From Elusimicrobiota bacterium (GTDB taxonomy: Bacteria; Elusimicrobiota; Elusimicrobia; FEN-1173), in the NCBI GenBank assembly GCA_016715645.1, contig JADJZR010000006.1:13622-77621 (forward strand): a stretch of DNA of 64,000 bases, given 5' to 3'. This document shows positions 48,501 through 58,300 of this stretch, in pieces. Below the pieces are notes generated by a model that did not search any database, had not been told where the DNA came from, and saw only the letters and a list, made by a program, of their open reading frames with translations. Made by a program: the position numbers and the translations under genes. How positions within the stretch are numbered: position 1 is the first letter of the stretch; each line of letters opens with the position of its first letter.

Positions 48501-50533
48501 CCGATTACACAAATAATCGGGTTCGATTTATTCCGAAAGGGACGGGAACTTATTTCAATCAATCCATGACAGCCAATTATATTTACACGATTGTGGGGAA
48601 CGGCTCATCTCCCTTCCTTGGCGATGGAGGAGTGGGCACCTCTGCGCAAATCTACCATCCGTCCTGCGTTGCGGTGGACTCTCGGGGACTGGTTTTAATT
48701 TCGGATCAATCGAATCACAGGATCCGTGTGGTGCCAAAAACAGACGGCATTTACTTCGGAAAATCCATTACCGCGAACTACATCGACACAATTGCGGGAG
48801 CTTCGAAAGAATACGATGGCGACGACCGACTGGGAGTTACCTCCTCCATTTATAATCCGGATGGGGTGAGCGTTAACTCCGCAGGGGATATTTATATTGC
48901 GGATTTTTTAAATAATCGGATTCGATTCGTCGCAAAAACCAGCGGAACATTTTTTGGCCAATCCATGGTGGCCAACCGCATGTATACGATCGCGGGCGAA
49001 GGCACACCGATATTCTCCGGGGATGGGGGCCCAGCGACCTCAGCGCCAGTGGCTTACCCCTTGGGCGTCAGTCTAGATGGCGCAGGGAATGTTTACATTT
49101 CCGCACATAATAGGATTCGAATGGTGCCAGCGACATCCGGGACGTATTTTGGACAGTCTATGAATGCGAATTATATCTACACCATTGCGGGGACTGGGAT
49201 TGCAGGCTACTCGGGGGACAATATGGCGGCTACCTCCACAAATCTTAACGAGCCTGGGGTGACCCTCGTGGATTCCGGTGGCAACCTCTATATCGCAGAC
49301 AAGAATGATCATCGCGTTCGGTTTGTCCCGCAATCAGGTGGGACATTTTTCGGCCAATCCATGGTCGCGAATTACATGTACACCATAGCGGGTGACGGCA
49401 ATTATCCCCACCAGGGCGATGGGGGGGCCGCCACTTCCGCTCGGATTTATGCCCCCAGTAGCATTGCGTTTGATGCGGAAGAAAATCTTTATATTTCCTG
49501 CGCGAATGACCATCGTATTCGGTTTGTCCCGAAAATGGGTGGAACCTATTTTGGTCAATCCATGACGGCGAACTATATTTATACGATTGCGGGGAACGGG
49601 ACAGGATCTTACGGAGGCGATGGGGGGCCCGCCACCTCGGCACAGATTTACCAGCCTACAGGGGTGAGCCTGGACGTGCGCGGAAATGTTTACATCGCGG
49701 ATCAAAAAAACAATCGTATTCGTTTCATACCAAAATCCGACGGAACTTATTTTGGTCAGTCTATGACCGCCAACTCCATCTATAGTATTGGGGGAACAGG
49801 GAGTTTGGATTACAATGGAGAAAACGCATTGGCCACGGCCAAAAATATTAATCAGCCCTACTCCATTATGGCCGCCCCGAACAATATGGTTTACTTTACG
49901 GACCTCCAACACAAAATCCGTATGATTACTGGGGATGATTATGCTATGCCGTCCACGTCCACTTTGGCGGCAACAAGCGGTGCTAGTCAAGTAACATTGA
50001 ATTGGAATTCCGCTGGGGATGATTCCATGACCGGCAATCTCACCGGCGACTACCGCATCCAATACGCCACGTATACCGCTTCATGGAGTACCAGCTCAAC
50101 GCCCGCCAACGCCACCACCGTGACGGTCTCAACCACGAATGTAGTTCCGGGGTCGGCCCAGAGCCGTACGATAACGGGACTGGCAGGAGGGATGACGTAT
50201 TATTTTGTCTTATGGACCGAGGACGAGGCATTGAATTGGTCGGGTGTATCCAACACAACTTCGGCGGTGGTTATGGCGTTGGATTTTATTTCTCCCTCCA
50301 CCAGCACGTTGAGCGCGGTGGCTGGACCAGGGCCGGGACAGGTGGATCTTTCATGGAATTCGGCGGGCGATGACGACATGACAAACAACTTGACCGGCAA
50401 CTACCGGATCCAGTATGCCACGTATACGGCCAGCTGGAGCACCAGCACCACGCCCACGGACGCCACGACTGTTTCAATATCGACCACGAATGTGGTCCCC
50501 GGGTCGGCCAGGGCACCACCATTTCCAGTCTGA
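45548..50533 (+). CDS. Giant surface protein A, segment 1: signal peptide, FN3 domains, NHL propeller
   Basis: First 1661 codons of a cell-surface protein. Signal peptide (about 19-42, VIIRYWTLVRALPLLLWAVN), an N-terminal beta domain (45-200), two fibronectin-III-like domains (about 205-440; FRIQYATYT-type IQYATYTATWST...YYFVLWSQD), a further beta region and FN3 (440-675). Then come eleven or so NHL repeats (about 680-1460; consensus GVSLDVRGNVYIADQKNNRI plus YFGQSMTANYIYTIAGNG), two more FN3 domains, and an abrupt end. The end is caused by a missing base near 50507; the frame continues in segment 2. Probable adhesin or extracellular binding protein. Confidence 0.8.
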   Translation: MKNGDNGHKTSLSPRGVERVIIRYWTLVRALPLLLWAVNAAAASKTIPSTATVAADLGTAWGGTFTTANLGTSNDGRANTGTNAVASGTLSGFLFSSIPSNAGIEGIRLDIEASETHGGVDGYMQVALSSNNGTNYTSEVRVPAAGEVAGSDTVYSAGGSTDLWGRSWTVAETTSQFKVRIWASDSRAADVLQIDVASVTVTYDDTAPSARTDFTAVASTATSGQVNLTWTAPGDDGTSGTLSGNYRIQYATYTATWSTSTTPSNATTVTVATASVTPNAAESKSITGLSQQATYYFVLWSQDNAGLWSGISNTTSTFVDLTAPSSSTLTGTPGASQVILSWNSAGDDGSSGNLTGIYRIQYATYTVTWSSSTTPTNTTTVTVSTTNVIPGSAQTQAIMGLTIGTTYYFVLWSRDDSGNWSAISNTPSVVPPSSATLMETVGQPGWVARGDTSRIAGITQIVSDTQSGVIISSVAVLETTGYVADGNLTNVEVWLSSNGYIDANAIRLDGVAKSFTNDVALFNQDVMISTTPLFFIVRCDIGESALEGAFDLSLQIHTAAATGNNPVQFGYTTEVVAPPSSAPSGLTATASGDLLRVNLSWGGPSNADVYYVYRATYSSSIKTDTLWGVSDITTFVDDYLPPNQLMHYEVIAANRAGSSSASSVASATSVDIPLLAKSNIFLGAGTPVNFKGGNLPQREVLNFPNAFLDQAENIYVSDTDNHIIRFIPNTSGTYYAQSMVANNIYTIAGNGSAGSSGDGGPALSGQIYSPEGLCIDMSGNLYMAERDAHRIRFIPKTTGTYFGQSMTANSIYTIAGNGTAGYLADGVAASSTQINSPRGVSVDATGNVYIADRYNNVIRFVPKDSGIYFGQSMIANYIYTIAGNRVGSYGGDGGAATAAQLNRPRSVTLDHGGNLLIADPLNNRIRFVAKKPGTYFGQSMIANCIYTIAGNGTAAFGGDGGPATSAQISGASFAALDADGNVYISDYTNNRVRFIPKGTGTYFNQSMTANYIYTIVGNGSSPFLGDGGVGTSAQIYHPSCVAVDSRGLVLISDQSNHRIRVVPKTDGIYFGKSITANYIDTIAGASKEYDGDDRLGVTSSIYNPDGVSVNSAGDIYIADFLNNRIRFVAKTSGTFFGQSMVANRMYTIAGEGTPIFSGDGGPATSAPVAYPLGVSLDGAGNVYISAHNRIRMVPATSGTYFGQSMNANYIYTIAGTGIAGYSGDNMAATSTNLNEPGVTLVDSGGNLYIADKNDHRVRFVPQSGGTFFGQSMVANYMYTIAGDGNYPHQGDGGAATSARIYAPSSIAFDAEENLYISCANDHRIRFVPKMGGTYFGQSMTANYIYTIAGNGTGSYGGDGGPATSAQIYQPTGVSLDVRGNVYIADQKNNRIRFIPKSDGTYFGQSMTANSIYSIGGTGSLDYNGENALATAKNINQPYSIMAAPNNMVYFTDLQHKIRMITGDDYAMPSTSTLAATSGASQVTLNWNSAGDDSMTGNLTGDYRIQYATYTASWSTSSTPANATTVTVSTTNVVPGSAQSRTITGLAGGMTYYFVLWTEDEALNWSGVSNTTSAVVMALDFISPSTSTLSAVAGPGPGQVDLSWNSAGDDDMTNNLTGNYRIQYATYTASWSTSTTPTDATTVSISTTNVVPGSARAPPFPV

Positions 50534-52269
50534 CCGGTGGCGTTACCTATTACTTTGTGTTGTGGTCCCAGGACGACGCCAGTAATTGGTCAACCATATC
50601 CAACACAACCTCCGCTGTTACATCTTCCTGGTTTGATCCAAGCCAAATTGAGGTGGACGGCGCGGGAGGTGGGCTTTACCTAGGCGGTGTGGCCTGGGGA
50701 GATTACGACAACGATGGGGACCTGGACGTTCTGGCGAGTGGTTACACAGGTTCAACAAGGGCACTCCGTATTTACAAAAACAACGGCAATGGAACGTTGG
50801 ATGCCACCGAGATTACACTGGATGGCCTGGGGCTCCGCAATGGGGACGTGGCCTGGGGGGATTACGATAATGACGGGGACTTGGATTTTCTAGCGAGCGG
50901 AGAGACCTTGAACTTTGGCAGGAACCTCCGTATCTACAGAAATAACGGTGACGAAACGTTCTCGGGGAGTTATGTGGAAGATGCGTTTGACGGGCTTGAT
51001 TATAGCAGTGTGGCTTGGGGTGATTTTAATAATGACGGTGACCTGGACGTTCTGTTTAGTGGTGCCACAAATACCACATACGAACTCCGTGTTTACAAAA
51101 ACAACGGAAACGCAACGCTGGACGCCGCACAGATTGAAGTAGACGATGCGGGGGGTGGACTTTCTCACGGCGGTGTGGCCTGGGGCGACTACGATAAAGA
51201 CGGGGACCTGGACATTCTGGCCAGTGGATATACCGGAAGCACCCGGGAACTTTGGATCCACAAGAATAACGGCAACGGGACGTTTAACCCCACCCAGATT
51301 GAAGTGGATGGTGCGGGAGGCGGCCTTTCCAGCGGTAGCGTGGTCTGGGGGGATTACGACAATGACGGGGACCTGGACGTTCTGTCGAGTGGCCAGCAAA
51401 CCAGCGGACTCACACGGGAACTCCGCGTCTACAAAAACAACGGGAACGGAACGTTGGACGCCACCCAGATTGAAGTGGATGGTGCGGGAGGCGGCCTTTC
51501 CAGCGGTAGCGTGGTCTGGGGGGATTACGACAACGACGGGGACCTGGACGTTCTGGCGAACGGTTACACAACTTTAGGGACAAATGAACTCCGTGTCTAC
51601 AAAAACAACGGCACCGGAACGATTGATGCCACCCAGATTGAAGTGGACGGCGCGGGGGGTGGACTTCAACAAGGTGATGTGGCCTGGGGGGATTTCGATA
51701 ACGACGGGGACCTGGACGTCCTGGCAAGTGGCCAGCAAACCAGCGGTAGCACAAAGGAACTCCGTGTTTACAAAAACCGATCCGACCTCACGCAAACCAA
51801 CACCGCCCCCACTGCGCCCGGGACTTTAAGTGGAGCGTTTTCTTTCAACCTCACCGCGGTGTCGGTGGCCAGTTTTACATGGGTGGCGGGGACCGATAGT
51901 GGTACAGGGGCCACGCCGGAAAACGTGTTGACCTACGATGTTCAACTGTCCACTGTGTCTAACTTCAGCAAAGTCTTGTTCTCTGGTCAGCTGGGAGCCA
52001 GTCCGCGGATGGGCAGTTATTTAAAACCACCCAAGATTTTTAACGGAAACACGCATTACGGAGTGGTGTTGAAATCTATGGACCCCTGGAACGCGCAAAC
52101 GACGGCGAGTTATGGCCTTCGCACAGATACGACGTATTATCACCGCGTAAAAACGGTGGACTCCGCTTTGGCGGAAAGTGGTTGGAGCGGTGGAGGAGCC
52201 CTGTTAACTTCGATGGCGCCGTCCACCCATGCGTTGACGGCGAGCACGGGGCAGGCCAGGCCACGTTGA
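50509..52269 (+). CDS. Giant surface protein A, segment 2: seven-bladed VCBS/FG-GAP propeller
   Basis: Continuation of gene A after the first frameshift (QGTTISSLTGGVTYYFVLWS). Codes for the rest of an FN3 domain, then seven VCBS/FG-GAP repeats (50633-51780; GGVAWGDYDNDGDLDVLASG with Ca-binding DNDGD), i.e. one complete seven-bladed beta-propeller. A linker domain TNTAPTAPGTLSGAFSFNLT ... DSGTGATPENVLTYDVQLST and ... TTYYHRVKTVDSALAES follows. Ends at 52269 because of a five-base duplication (GGCCAGGCCA) at about 52253. An initiation-capable ATG at 50557 is not the true start. Confidence 0.75.
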   Translation, partial: QGTTISSLTGGVTYYFVLWSQDDASNWSTISNTTSAVTSSWFDPSQIEVDGAGGGLYLGGVAWGDYDNDGDLDVLASGYTGSTRALRIYKNNGNGTLDATEITLDGLGLRNGDVAWGDYDNDGDLDFLASGETLNFGRNLRIYRNNGDETFSGSYVEDAFDGLDYSSVAWGDFNNDGDLDVLFSGATNTTYELRVYKNNGNATLDAAQIEVDDAGGGLSHGGVAWGDYDKDGDLDILASGYTGSTRELWIHKNNGNGTFNPTQIEVDGAGGGLSSGSVVWGDYDNDGDLDVLSSGQQTSGLTRELRVYKNNGNGTLDATQIEVDGAGGGLSSGSVVWGDYDNDGDLDVLANGYTTLGTNELRVYKNNGTGTIDATQIEVDGAGGGLQQGDVAWGDFDNDGDLDVLASGQQTSGSTKELRVYKNRSDLTQTNTAPTAPGTLSGAFSFNLTAVSVASFTWVAGTDSGTGATPENVLTYDVQLSTVSNFSKVLFSGQLGASPRMGSYLKPPKIFNGNTHYGVVLKSMDPWNAQTTASYGLRTDTTYYHRVKTVDSALAESGWSGGGALLTSMAPSTHALTASTGQARPR

Positions 52270-53408
52270 ACTGGAACTCGGCGGGCGACGATGGGCCCTA
52301 CAACAACCTGACAGGATCTTACCGAATCCAATATGCGACGTACACGGCCAGCTGGAGCACGGCAACAACGCCGACCAACGCCACAACAGTGACACTGTCA
52401 ACGACGAACGTGGTGGCGGGCTCGGCCCGGAACCACCCGGTGACGGGCTTGACGGGGAACACAACCTATTATTTTGTTTTGTGGAGTCAGGACGATGTTT
52501 ACACCTGGTCAAATGTGTCGAATACGATAAGTGCGTGGATAGACGGTACTTCTCCTTCGACCAGCACGTTGGCGGTGACGGGGGGGACGGGGCAGGCCAC
52601 GTTGAGCTGGAACTCGGCGGGAGATAACGGGTCGAGCGGGAACCTCACGGGGTCGTATCGGGTCCAGTATGCCACGTATACGGCCAGTTGGAGCACAAGC
52701 ACGACACCAACGGACGCGACAACGCTGACGATCTCAACGACGAATGTGGTGCCGGGTTCGGGGCAGAATTACTCTGTGGGCGGAATATCGGCGTCGAACA
52801 CATACTACTTTGTGTTGTGGAGTCGCGACGACGTGGACCTGTGGTCGGGCGTGTCGAACACAACAAGCGCGTGGGTGGTTGGCGTGGCAGATGTGGTGTC
52901 GCCGTCCACCAGCACGTTGAGCGCGGTGCCGGGGGCCACGGTGGGAAAGATTGCCCTCGCGTGGAATTCGGCGGGGGACGACGGCATGTCGAACAACCTG
53001 ACCGGCAATTATCGGATCCAGTATGCCACGTACACGGCCAGCTGGAGCACCAGCACCACGCCCATGGACGCCACGACCGTTTCAATATCGACCACGAACG
53101 TGGGCCCGGGCTCTGCCCAAAGTAACCTGATCACAGGTCTGACCGGCGGGCTGACGTATTACTTTGTTTTGTGGACCGGGGACGAAGTCCCCAACTGGTC
53201 CACTATTTCAAACAGCACGTCCGCGGTTCCGTTTGTTTCTATCCGATCGATGACGATTGAGGGGTTGAACACTCTGGGGTTTGGCGCAGTGAATTTGGGG
53301 TCGCAGGTGGTGGCGAGCACGGGGGTGGTGATTCGAAACGACGGGACGTTGATGAACAAATACGTGTTAAGCGCGTCCACGCAAACCGTGGGGTCCCCTG
53401 GAGCGTGA
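52257..53408 (+). CDS. Giant surface protein A, segment 3: three FN3 domains
   Basis: Third piece of gene A (QATLNWNSAGDDGPYNNLTG...). Three consecutive FN3-like modules, each with YRIQYATYTASWST...TTNVV...YYFVLWSQDD...SNTTSAW. Then a C-terminal domain starting VSIRSMTIEGLNTLGFGAVNLGSQ. A missing C in TCCCC near 53396 ends this frame at 53408; GSPWSVKDSTPPGP continues in the next frame. The open frame extends upstream to 52182 but that part is out of register. Confidence 0.75.
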   Translation, partial: QATLNWNSAGDDGPYNNLTGSYRIQYATYTASWSTATTPTNATTVTLSTTNVVAGSARNHPVTGLTGNTTYYFVLWSQDDVYTWSNVSNTISAWIDGTSPSTSTLAVTGGTGQATLSWNSAGDNGSSGNLTGSYRVQYATYTASWSTSTTPTDATTLTISTTNVVPGSGQNYSVGGISASNTYYFVLWSRDDVDLWSGVSNTTSAWVVGVADVVSPSTSTLSAVPGATVGKIALAWNSAGDDGMSNNLTGNYRIQYATYTASWSTSTTPMDATTVSISTTNVGPGSAQSNLITGLTGGLTYYFVLWTGDEVPNWSTISNSTSAVPFVSIRSMTIEGLNTLGFGAVNLGSQVVASTGVVIRNDGTLMNKYVLSASTQTVGSPGA

Positions 53409-53684
53409 AAGACAGCACCCCGCCGGGCCCGACGCCATGGTGATATTCGGCCTGTTTGACGATGACACCGCTCCGGTGTTGGGCGATTTCGGGGCAGAAG
53501 ACCTGATCGGCACAATGGAAACGGAAGCAACAGCAGTGTGTTCAGCATTGACGGGTCCACGACCGGCGCCTCGGTGCCCGCTGGGGAAGACCGCAAAATC
53601 TGGATCCGACTGGACATGCCCACCACATCGCGCACCGAAGCCGCCCAAACCATGCGAATCCAAATCACCGCCCAACCCCCCTAA
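53409..53684 (+). pseudogene. Giant surface protein A, segment 4: frameshifted C-terminus
   Basis: The end of gene A is spread over three frames: SVKDSTPPGP (53399-), MVIFGLFDDDTAPVLGDFGA (53437-), then NSSVFSIDGSTTGASVPAGE, DRKIWIRLDMPTTSRTEAAQ, TMRIQITAQPP and TAA (53682-53684). The last piece is a plausible natural C-terminus for this protein family. 53685-54106 has no convincing gene. Confidence 0.6.
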
Positions 53685-54106
53685 ACCCCCAAAGGGGACG
53701 GATTCAACAAATGGTTGTATGCGCCGGACCCGTTATTTGAAGTGTGCCGGAAAAACCAGTAGGCCTATTTGATCACATTCAAACTGTTGATCGGACTCCT
53801 ATGGTCACATCCTCCAGACCGGGTTTTGGTTTACGCCGTTTTTCCTGAGGAAGGAGAGATAACAAAAACCCCAGCATTTTCCAATTCACAAATGAGCCTG
53901 AAGCTTTACGACGGAGTGTCGACGGTAAGTCTGGGATTTTGCCTCCTTTTGGGGTATAAATCGGGTCTGCGGGGCGTGAAATCTCCTGTTTTTGCCTCCG
54001 GTTTTGATGGCATCAAATACGCCAAAGAGTCTGTCTTTCACGTTGCATGGCCTCCGCCGCCTGGGTGTCCGTTTGTTGGCCAGCCTCTTCGTCGAGCGCG
54101 ACAGAG

Positions 54107-55227
54107 TTACGCCGGGACGTAGAAACCGGGTAGCCTCTGGGATTGCGCGGAACCGTTCGTAAGGCGTCTGGTAGGTCTCGTATTTCCGGCAACGTTTCCC
54201 ACGACGGTCGACCGTGATAGTCGCAAAACCGCAGGGCGGTGGAAATTGAGATACCCGTTGAAGTGCGTGCGGTAAAACTCGTTGATTGCCCTCGCATGGC
54301 GGGGTGCGATGTGGCCGTAGCCCATGTGCTTGCGGATCACACTGCCGTTCTTGCCTTCGACGAGGGCGTTGTCGTTGGTTCGTCCTGCGCGCGACTTGGT
54401 CTGCTCGATAAGGAGCTTGTTTAAGAGGGAGGCCACGATTCGGTTGATGTACTCGCTCCCGTTATCGGAATGAAATCCCAGGATGCGGAAGGGGAACATG
54501 CTCAGTGCACCTTCCAGGGCGGGGACGAGGAAGCGTTCGGCGATTTGTTCGACGCACAGAACGATTTCCCACTGGGTAACGACATCGACCAGATTGATGT
54601 GATAAGCGCCCTTCTTTCGGTCGAGATCGCCTTGGTGAACGGTGTCCACGCGGATCCAACCCGGTTGGCCCTGGGGGTCTGGACGTCGACGGATGCCGAT
54701 GGCGACGCGGACGGACCCGGTCCCGGCGAAGGTGTAGGCCAATCGCTGGTAGGCGGGCGTCGCACGCAGGTTGTAGATGGGCGGAGGAGATGTTTTGAGC
54801 CGCTCAAAGCGTTTGTCTCCATGGACGTCATAGGCGCGCTCCAGCAGACGCCGCGTGGCGGGCCCCGAGAGACGCTGATGGGCGTTGTCGACCCGGGCCA
54901 GCAGTCGCCGGTCCGCCGTCGTAAAGGGTGGTGAATCGGTGCCGAGGCCGAGCCGTCACGATCAAACGCCCCGTCGATAGCCGTCGGTCGATCAGCCGGG
55001 TGATTGCGCTCGGGAGAAGCCGAAAGGCGTTGCAGGTAAAACCTCACGAGACCCTTGGCCTGTTTTTTCAAGGAGGCGTAGTCGAATCGTTTGAGCGTTT
55101 GGGGAGACCCAGCGGTATTTCCCTTCGCTGGTGACTCCCCTTGAATTGCAGGTTGTCGGATGATTTGAGGATCTCCTTTACTTGATCTATAGTCACTATT
55201 TTTTGAGTCGTCCACTGTAATGGTCAT
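54107..55227 (-). pseudogene. IS481-like transposase (integrase catalytic core), frameshifted
   Basis: The last 211 codons (54742-54107) hold the DDE core: GWIRVDTVHQGDLDRKKGAY (first Asp), FRILGFHSDNGSEYINRIVA (second Asp), TNDNALVEGKNGSVIRKHMG (Glu), NGYLNFHRP. Upstream pieces lie in other frames: FDYASLKKQAKGLVRFYLQR, ITRLIDRRLSTGRLIVTARP, LLARVDNAHQRLSGPATRRL. They reconstruct the N-terminal helix-turn-helix domains of the same transposase. At least two frameshifts make it a decayed element, lying between giant genes A and B. I did not find clear terminal inverted repeats. Confidence 0.8.
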
Positions 55228-55339
55228 AATCCCTGATTATGACGATCTCCGCCGCTCTTCAAGAGGCACCCTTCAGGCTCATTTTGCATTGGAAACGGCC
55301 ATTTCTTCAGGCTCATCTTGTATTGGATAATTCTACCCC

Positions 55340-55368
55340 TTGAAATATGTTCATTTTTGAAATATATT
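55340..55368 (+). promoter_or_regulatory. Promoter of giant surface gene B, leaderless layout
   Basis: TTGAAA (55340-55345), 17 nt, TATATT (55363-55368), six nt (CGAAGG), GTG 55375. Confidence 0.65.
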
Positions 55369-55374
55369 CGAAGG

Positions 55375-58300
55375 GTGAGATTTCATCTTTTTTTGGGGAT
55401 CGGTCCTTTATTTAGGCCATCCAATACGGGATTTGGCCTCAATATAGTTAAGGTTGTCCCGCTCCTGTTTATGGCGATGGGGGTTGAGGGGGCTTCAGTT
55501 GTTTCGGCAACGCCACGGTGGTGGTTAGCACCACCCGGTTGGACAAACTTTACCGCGGCTCAATTGAGTAGTGCCAATGACAGTCGGGCCGATACGGGGA
55601 CAAACACCAGCGCAACCGGGACAGTGAGAGGTTTTTTATTTTCGTCCGTTCCCTCCAGCGCTTTAATTCAGGGGTTCGTTGTCACACTGGAAGCTTCAGA
55701 AAGCAACACCGCGGTTAATGGCTATTTACTGACTGCGATTTCCTCAAACAGCGGGACAAGTTATTCCGCCAACTATAGGTCGCCGGACTCTGGTGAATTC
55801 CCAACAGCGGACACATCGTATACGGAAGGCGGCGCTTCAGATCTTTGGGGATTGTCGTGGACGGTGAATACGGCCACCGCAAATCTCAGGGTCAAAATAG
55901 TTGCCTACGACGCCTCCGGCACAGCCGGCAACGTGACACGTTTGGATTATGTAACGACAACCATTTATTTTGATTCCGCTCCACCGACCGCCTGCACGAC
56001 CCTAAATTCGGTCCAATCTTCCACAGCCACCGGTCAAGCTAACCTGACATGGACCGCATCGGGAGAGGACGGGTCCACTGGGACATTAAACGGAAATTTC
56101 CGCATCCAATATGCCACCTTCACGGCCAGCTGGAGCACGAGCACAACGCCCAGCGGGGCCACCACGGTGACCATCGCCACAAGCAGTGTCACACCCGGGA
56201 CGTCGCAGAGTCAATCCATCACCGGATTAACGCTTCCAACGACCTATTATTTCGTGCTGTGGACCCAAGACGCATCAAGCCGATGGTCATCTATTTCTAA
56301 TACCACCTCAACGCTCATGGACTTGACTGCTCCGTCCACGTCGACACTCGCCTCGACATCGGGGGTGGGCCAAGTAACGCTGAACTGGAATTCTGCTGGG
56401 GATAATGGTTCGACAGGCAATCTGACTGGCAATTATCGAATCCAACACGCCACCTACACCGCCACGTGGAGCACAACCACAACACCCTCGAACGCAACGA
56501 CAGTCACTGTTTCCACCACGAATGCAACGCCCGGAGGGGGGATAACCTCCGTTGTCACAGGTCTATCGGGGGCCACAACGTGCTACTTTGCTTTGTTTAC
56601 ACAAGACGATGTGGGTAATTGGTCTGGGGTTTCCAACACGACATCGGCCGTGCCAACGAGCCAGTTTGATCTTAATCAAATTGAAGTGGACGGTTTGAAC
56701 GGAGGATTGAAATATGGGGGAGTTGCTTGGGGTGATTTTGATATCGATGGGGATCTGGATATACTCGTGTCCGGAATGAATCCTACTACTCACGAGTTAA
56801 GAGTCTATTTTAATAATGGGAATGGGACATTCAATCCGGATCAGATCGATGTGGCGGGTGCCACCAATGGACTTAGGAGTGGTGCAGGAAATTGGGGGGA
56901 TTTTGACAATGACGGTGACCTTGACATCCTATCAAATGGGGCATTATCAAACTCTCTCCGCAAAGTGAGAGTCTTTTCAAACAATGGAAATTCCACTTTC
57001 AATTCAACACCCCTTGAATTGGCCGGAGACAACGGACTGGAGGATGGCAACGCCTCGTGGGGAGATTTCGATAACGATGGGGATCTGGACGTGTTATCCA
57101 ATGGCTATGATGATGAGAGCAAAAAAGAACTTCGCGTATATGCAAATACTGGAAATGCAACTTTTGCAACCAACCATATTGATATAGATGGGGCTCATAA
57201 CGGTTATGCGCAGGGTGATTCGATATGGGGTGATTTTGATCGCGATGGGGATCTTGATATCGCGGTGGATGGTTCCAAGACATTATCAGGTGCTCTATCG
57301 GTTTATATAAATAACGGCAATGGGACTTTTAACACGGTCGAAATATCGCCTCTTGGGGGAACTTATTTGACCACTGGACGACTGGCCTGGGGAGATTATG
57401 ACAATGATGCTGATTTGGATCTAATGGTGAGTGGAGGTCTTTCGAAAATTTATATCGCAATAAATAACGGAAACGGAACATTTAATCCAACACACTACGA
57501 TGTCGACCCCGATGTGGCCGTACGAGGCGGCTCTGTGGCCTGGGGTGATTATGATCTGGATGGCGATCTTGATATTCTGGGCTCGGGTGCGGTATCTCTG
57601 ACTTATCAATTGCGTATTTATAAAAACAACGGAAATGCAACCTTTGACCCTTCGCAAATTGAGGTGGATGGGCTAAATAATGGGCTGGACGATGGGAGAG
57701 TGGCCTGGGGCGACCACGATAACGACGGGGATATCGACATTCTCTGCAATGGTGATAACGTCTATGTCCAACTCCGCGTTTATAAGAATTTGTTATCAAC
57801 TCCTAACACGGCGCCAGCCGCTCCCGTTGGTCTGGCGGCCACTTGGGCGTACAACGTGGGAGGGATATCAACAGCAACTTTCAAATGGAGCCCCGCTTCA
57901 GACAGCGGAACCGGAGCCACTCCCGCTAACGTTCTGACTTATCAGTTGGAGGTGTCAACTTCTTCAACTTTTTCCGGTGTGAGCGTGGCCCCGGCGCATT
58001 GGGCAACGCCGGGTATGGGAAACTACCTTAGACCGCCTTTGATTTTCGATGGCAATACAAAACATGGGGTCAGGCTAAATGGGCTGAAACAAACGAACAC
58101 GACCTACTATTTTCGGGTTAAGACCATTGACGCTGGGCTAAAATCTTCCGATTGGAGCGCAAGTTCCAGCGTGTATGCACTTGTGGCCAGTTCGGTTCCA
58201 TCGGCGGTGGTGAATTTGGCGACTGCGTCAGTGCAAGGTGACGGACAGGTGGTCTTAACTTGGACAGCTCCTCTCAACATCAACGCGGGAGGAACTGCGT

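Noticed and set aside
53769..54122. 117-codon open frame between gene A and the transposase
   Set aside because: No start signal, no recognisable domain, composition like the surrounding intergenic DNA, and it overlaps the transposase 3' end.
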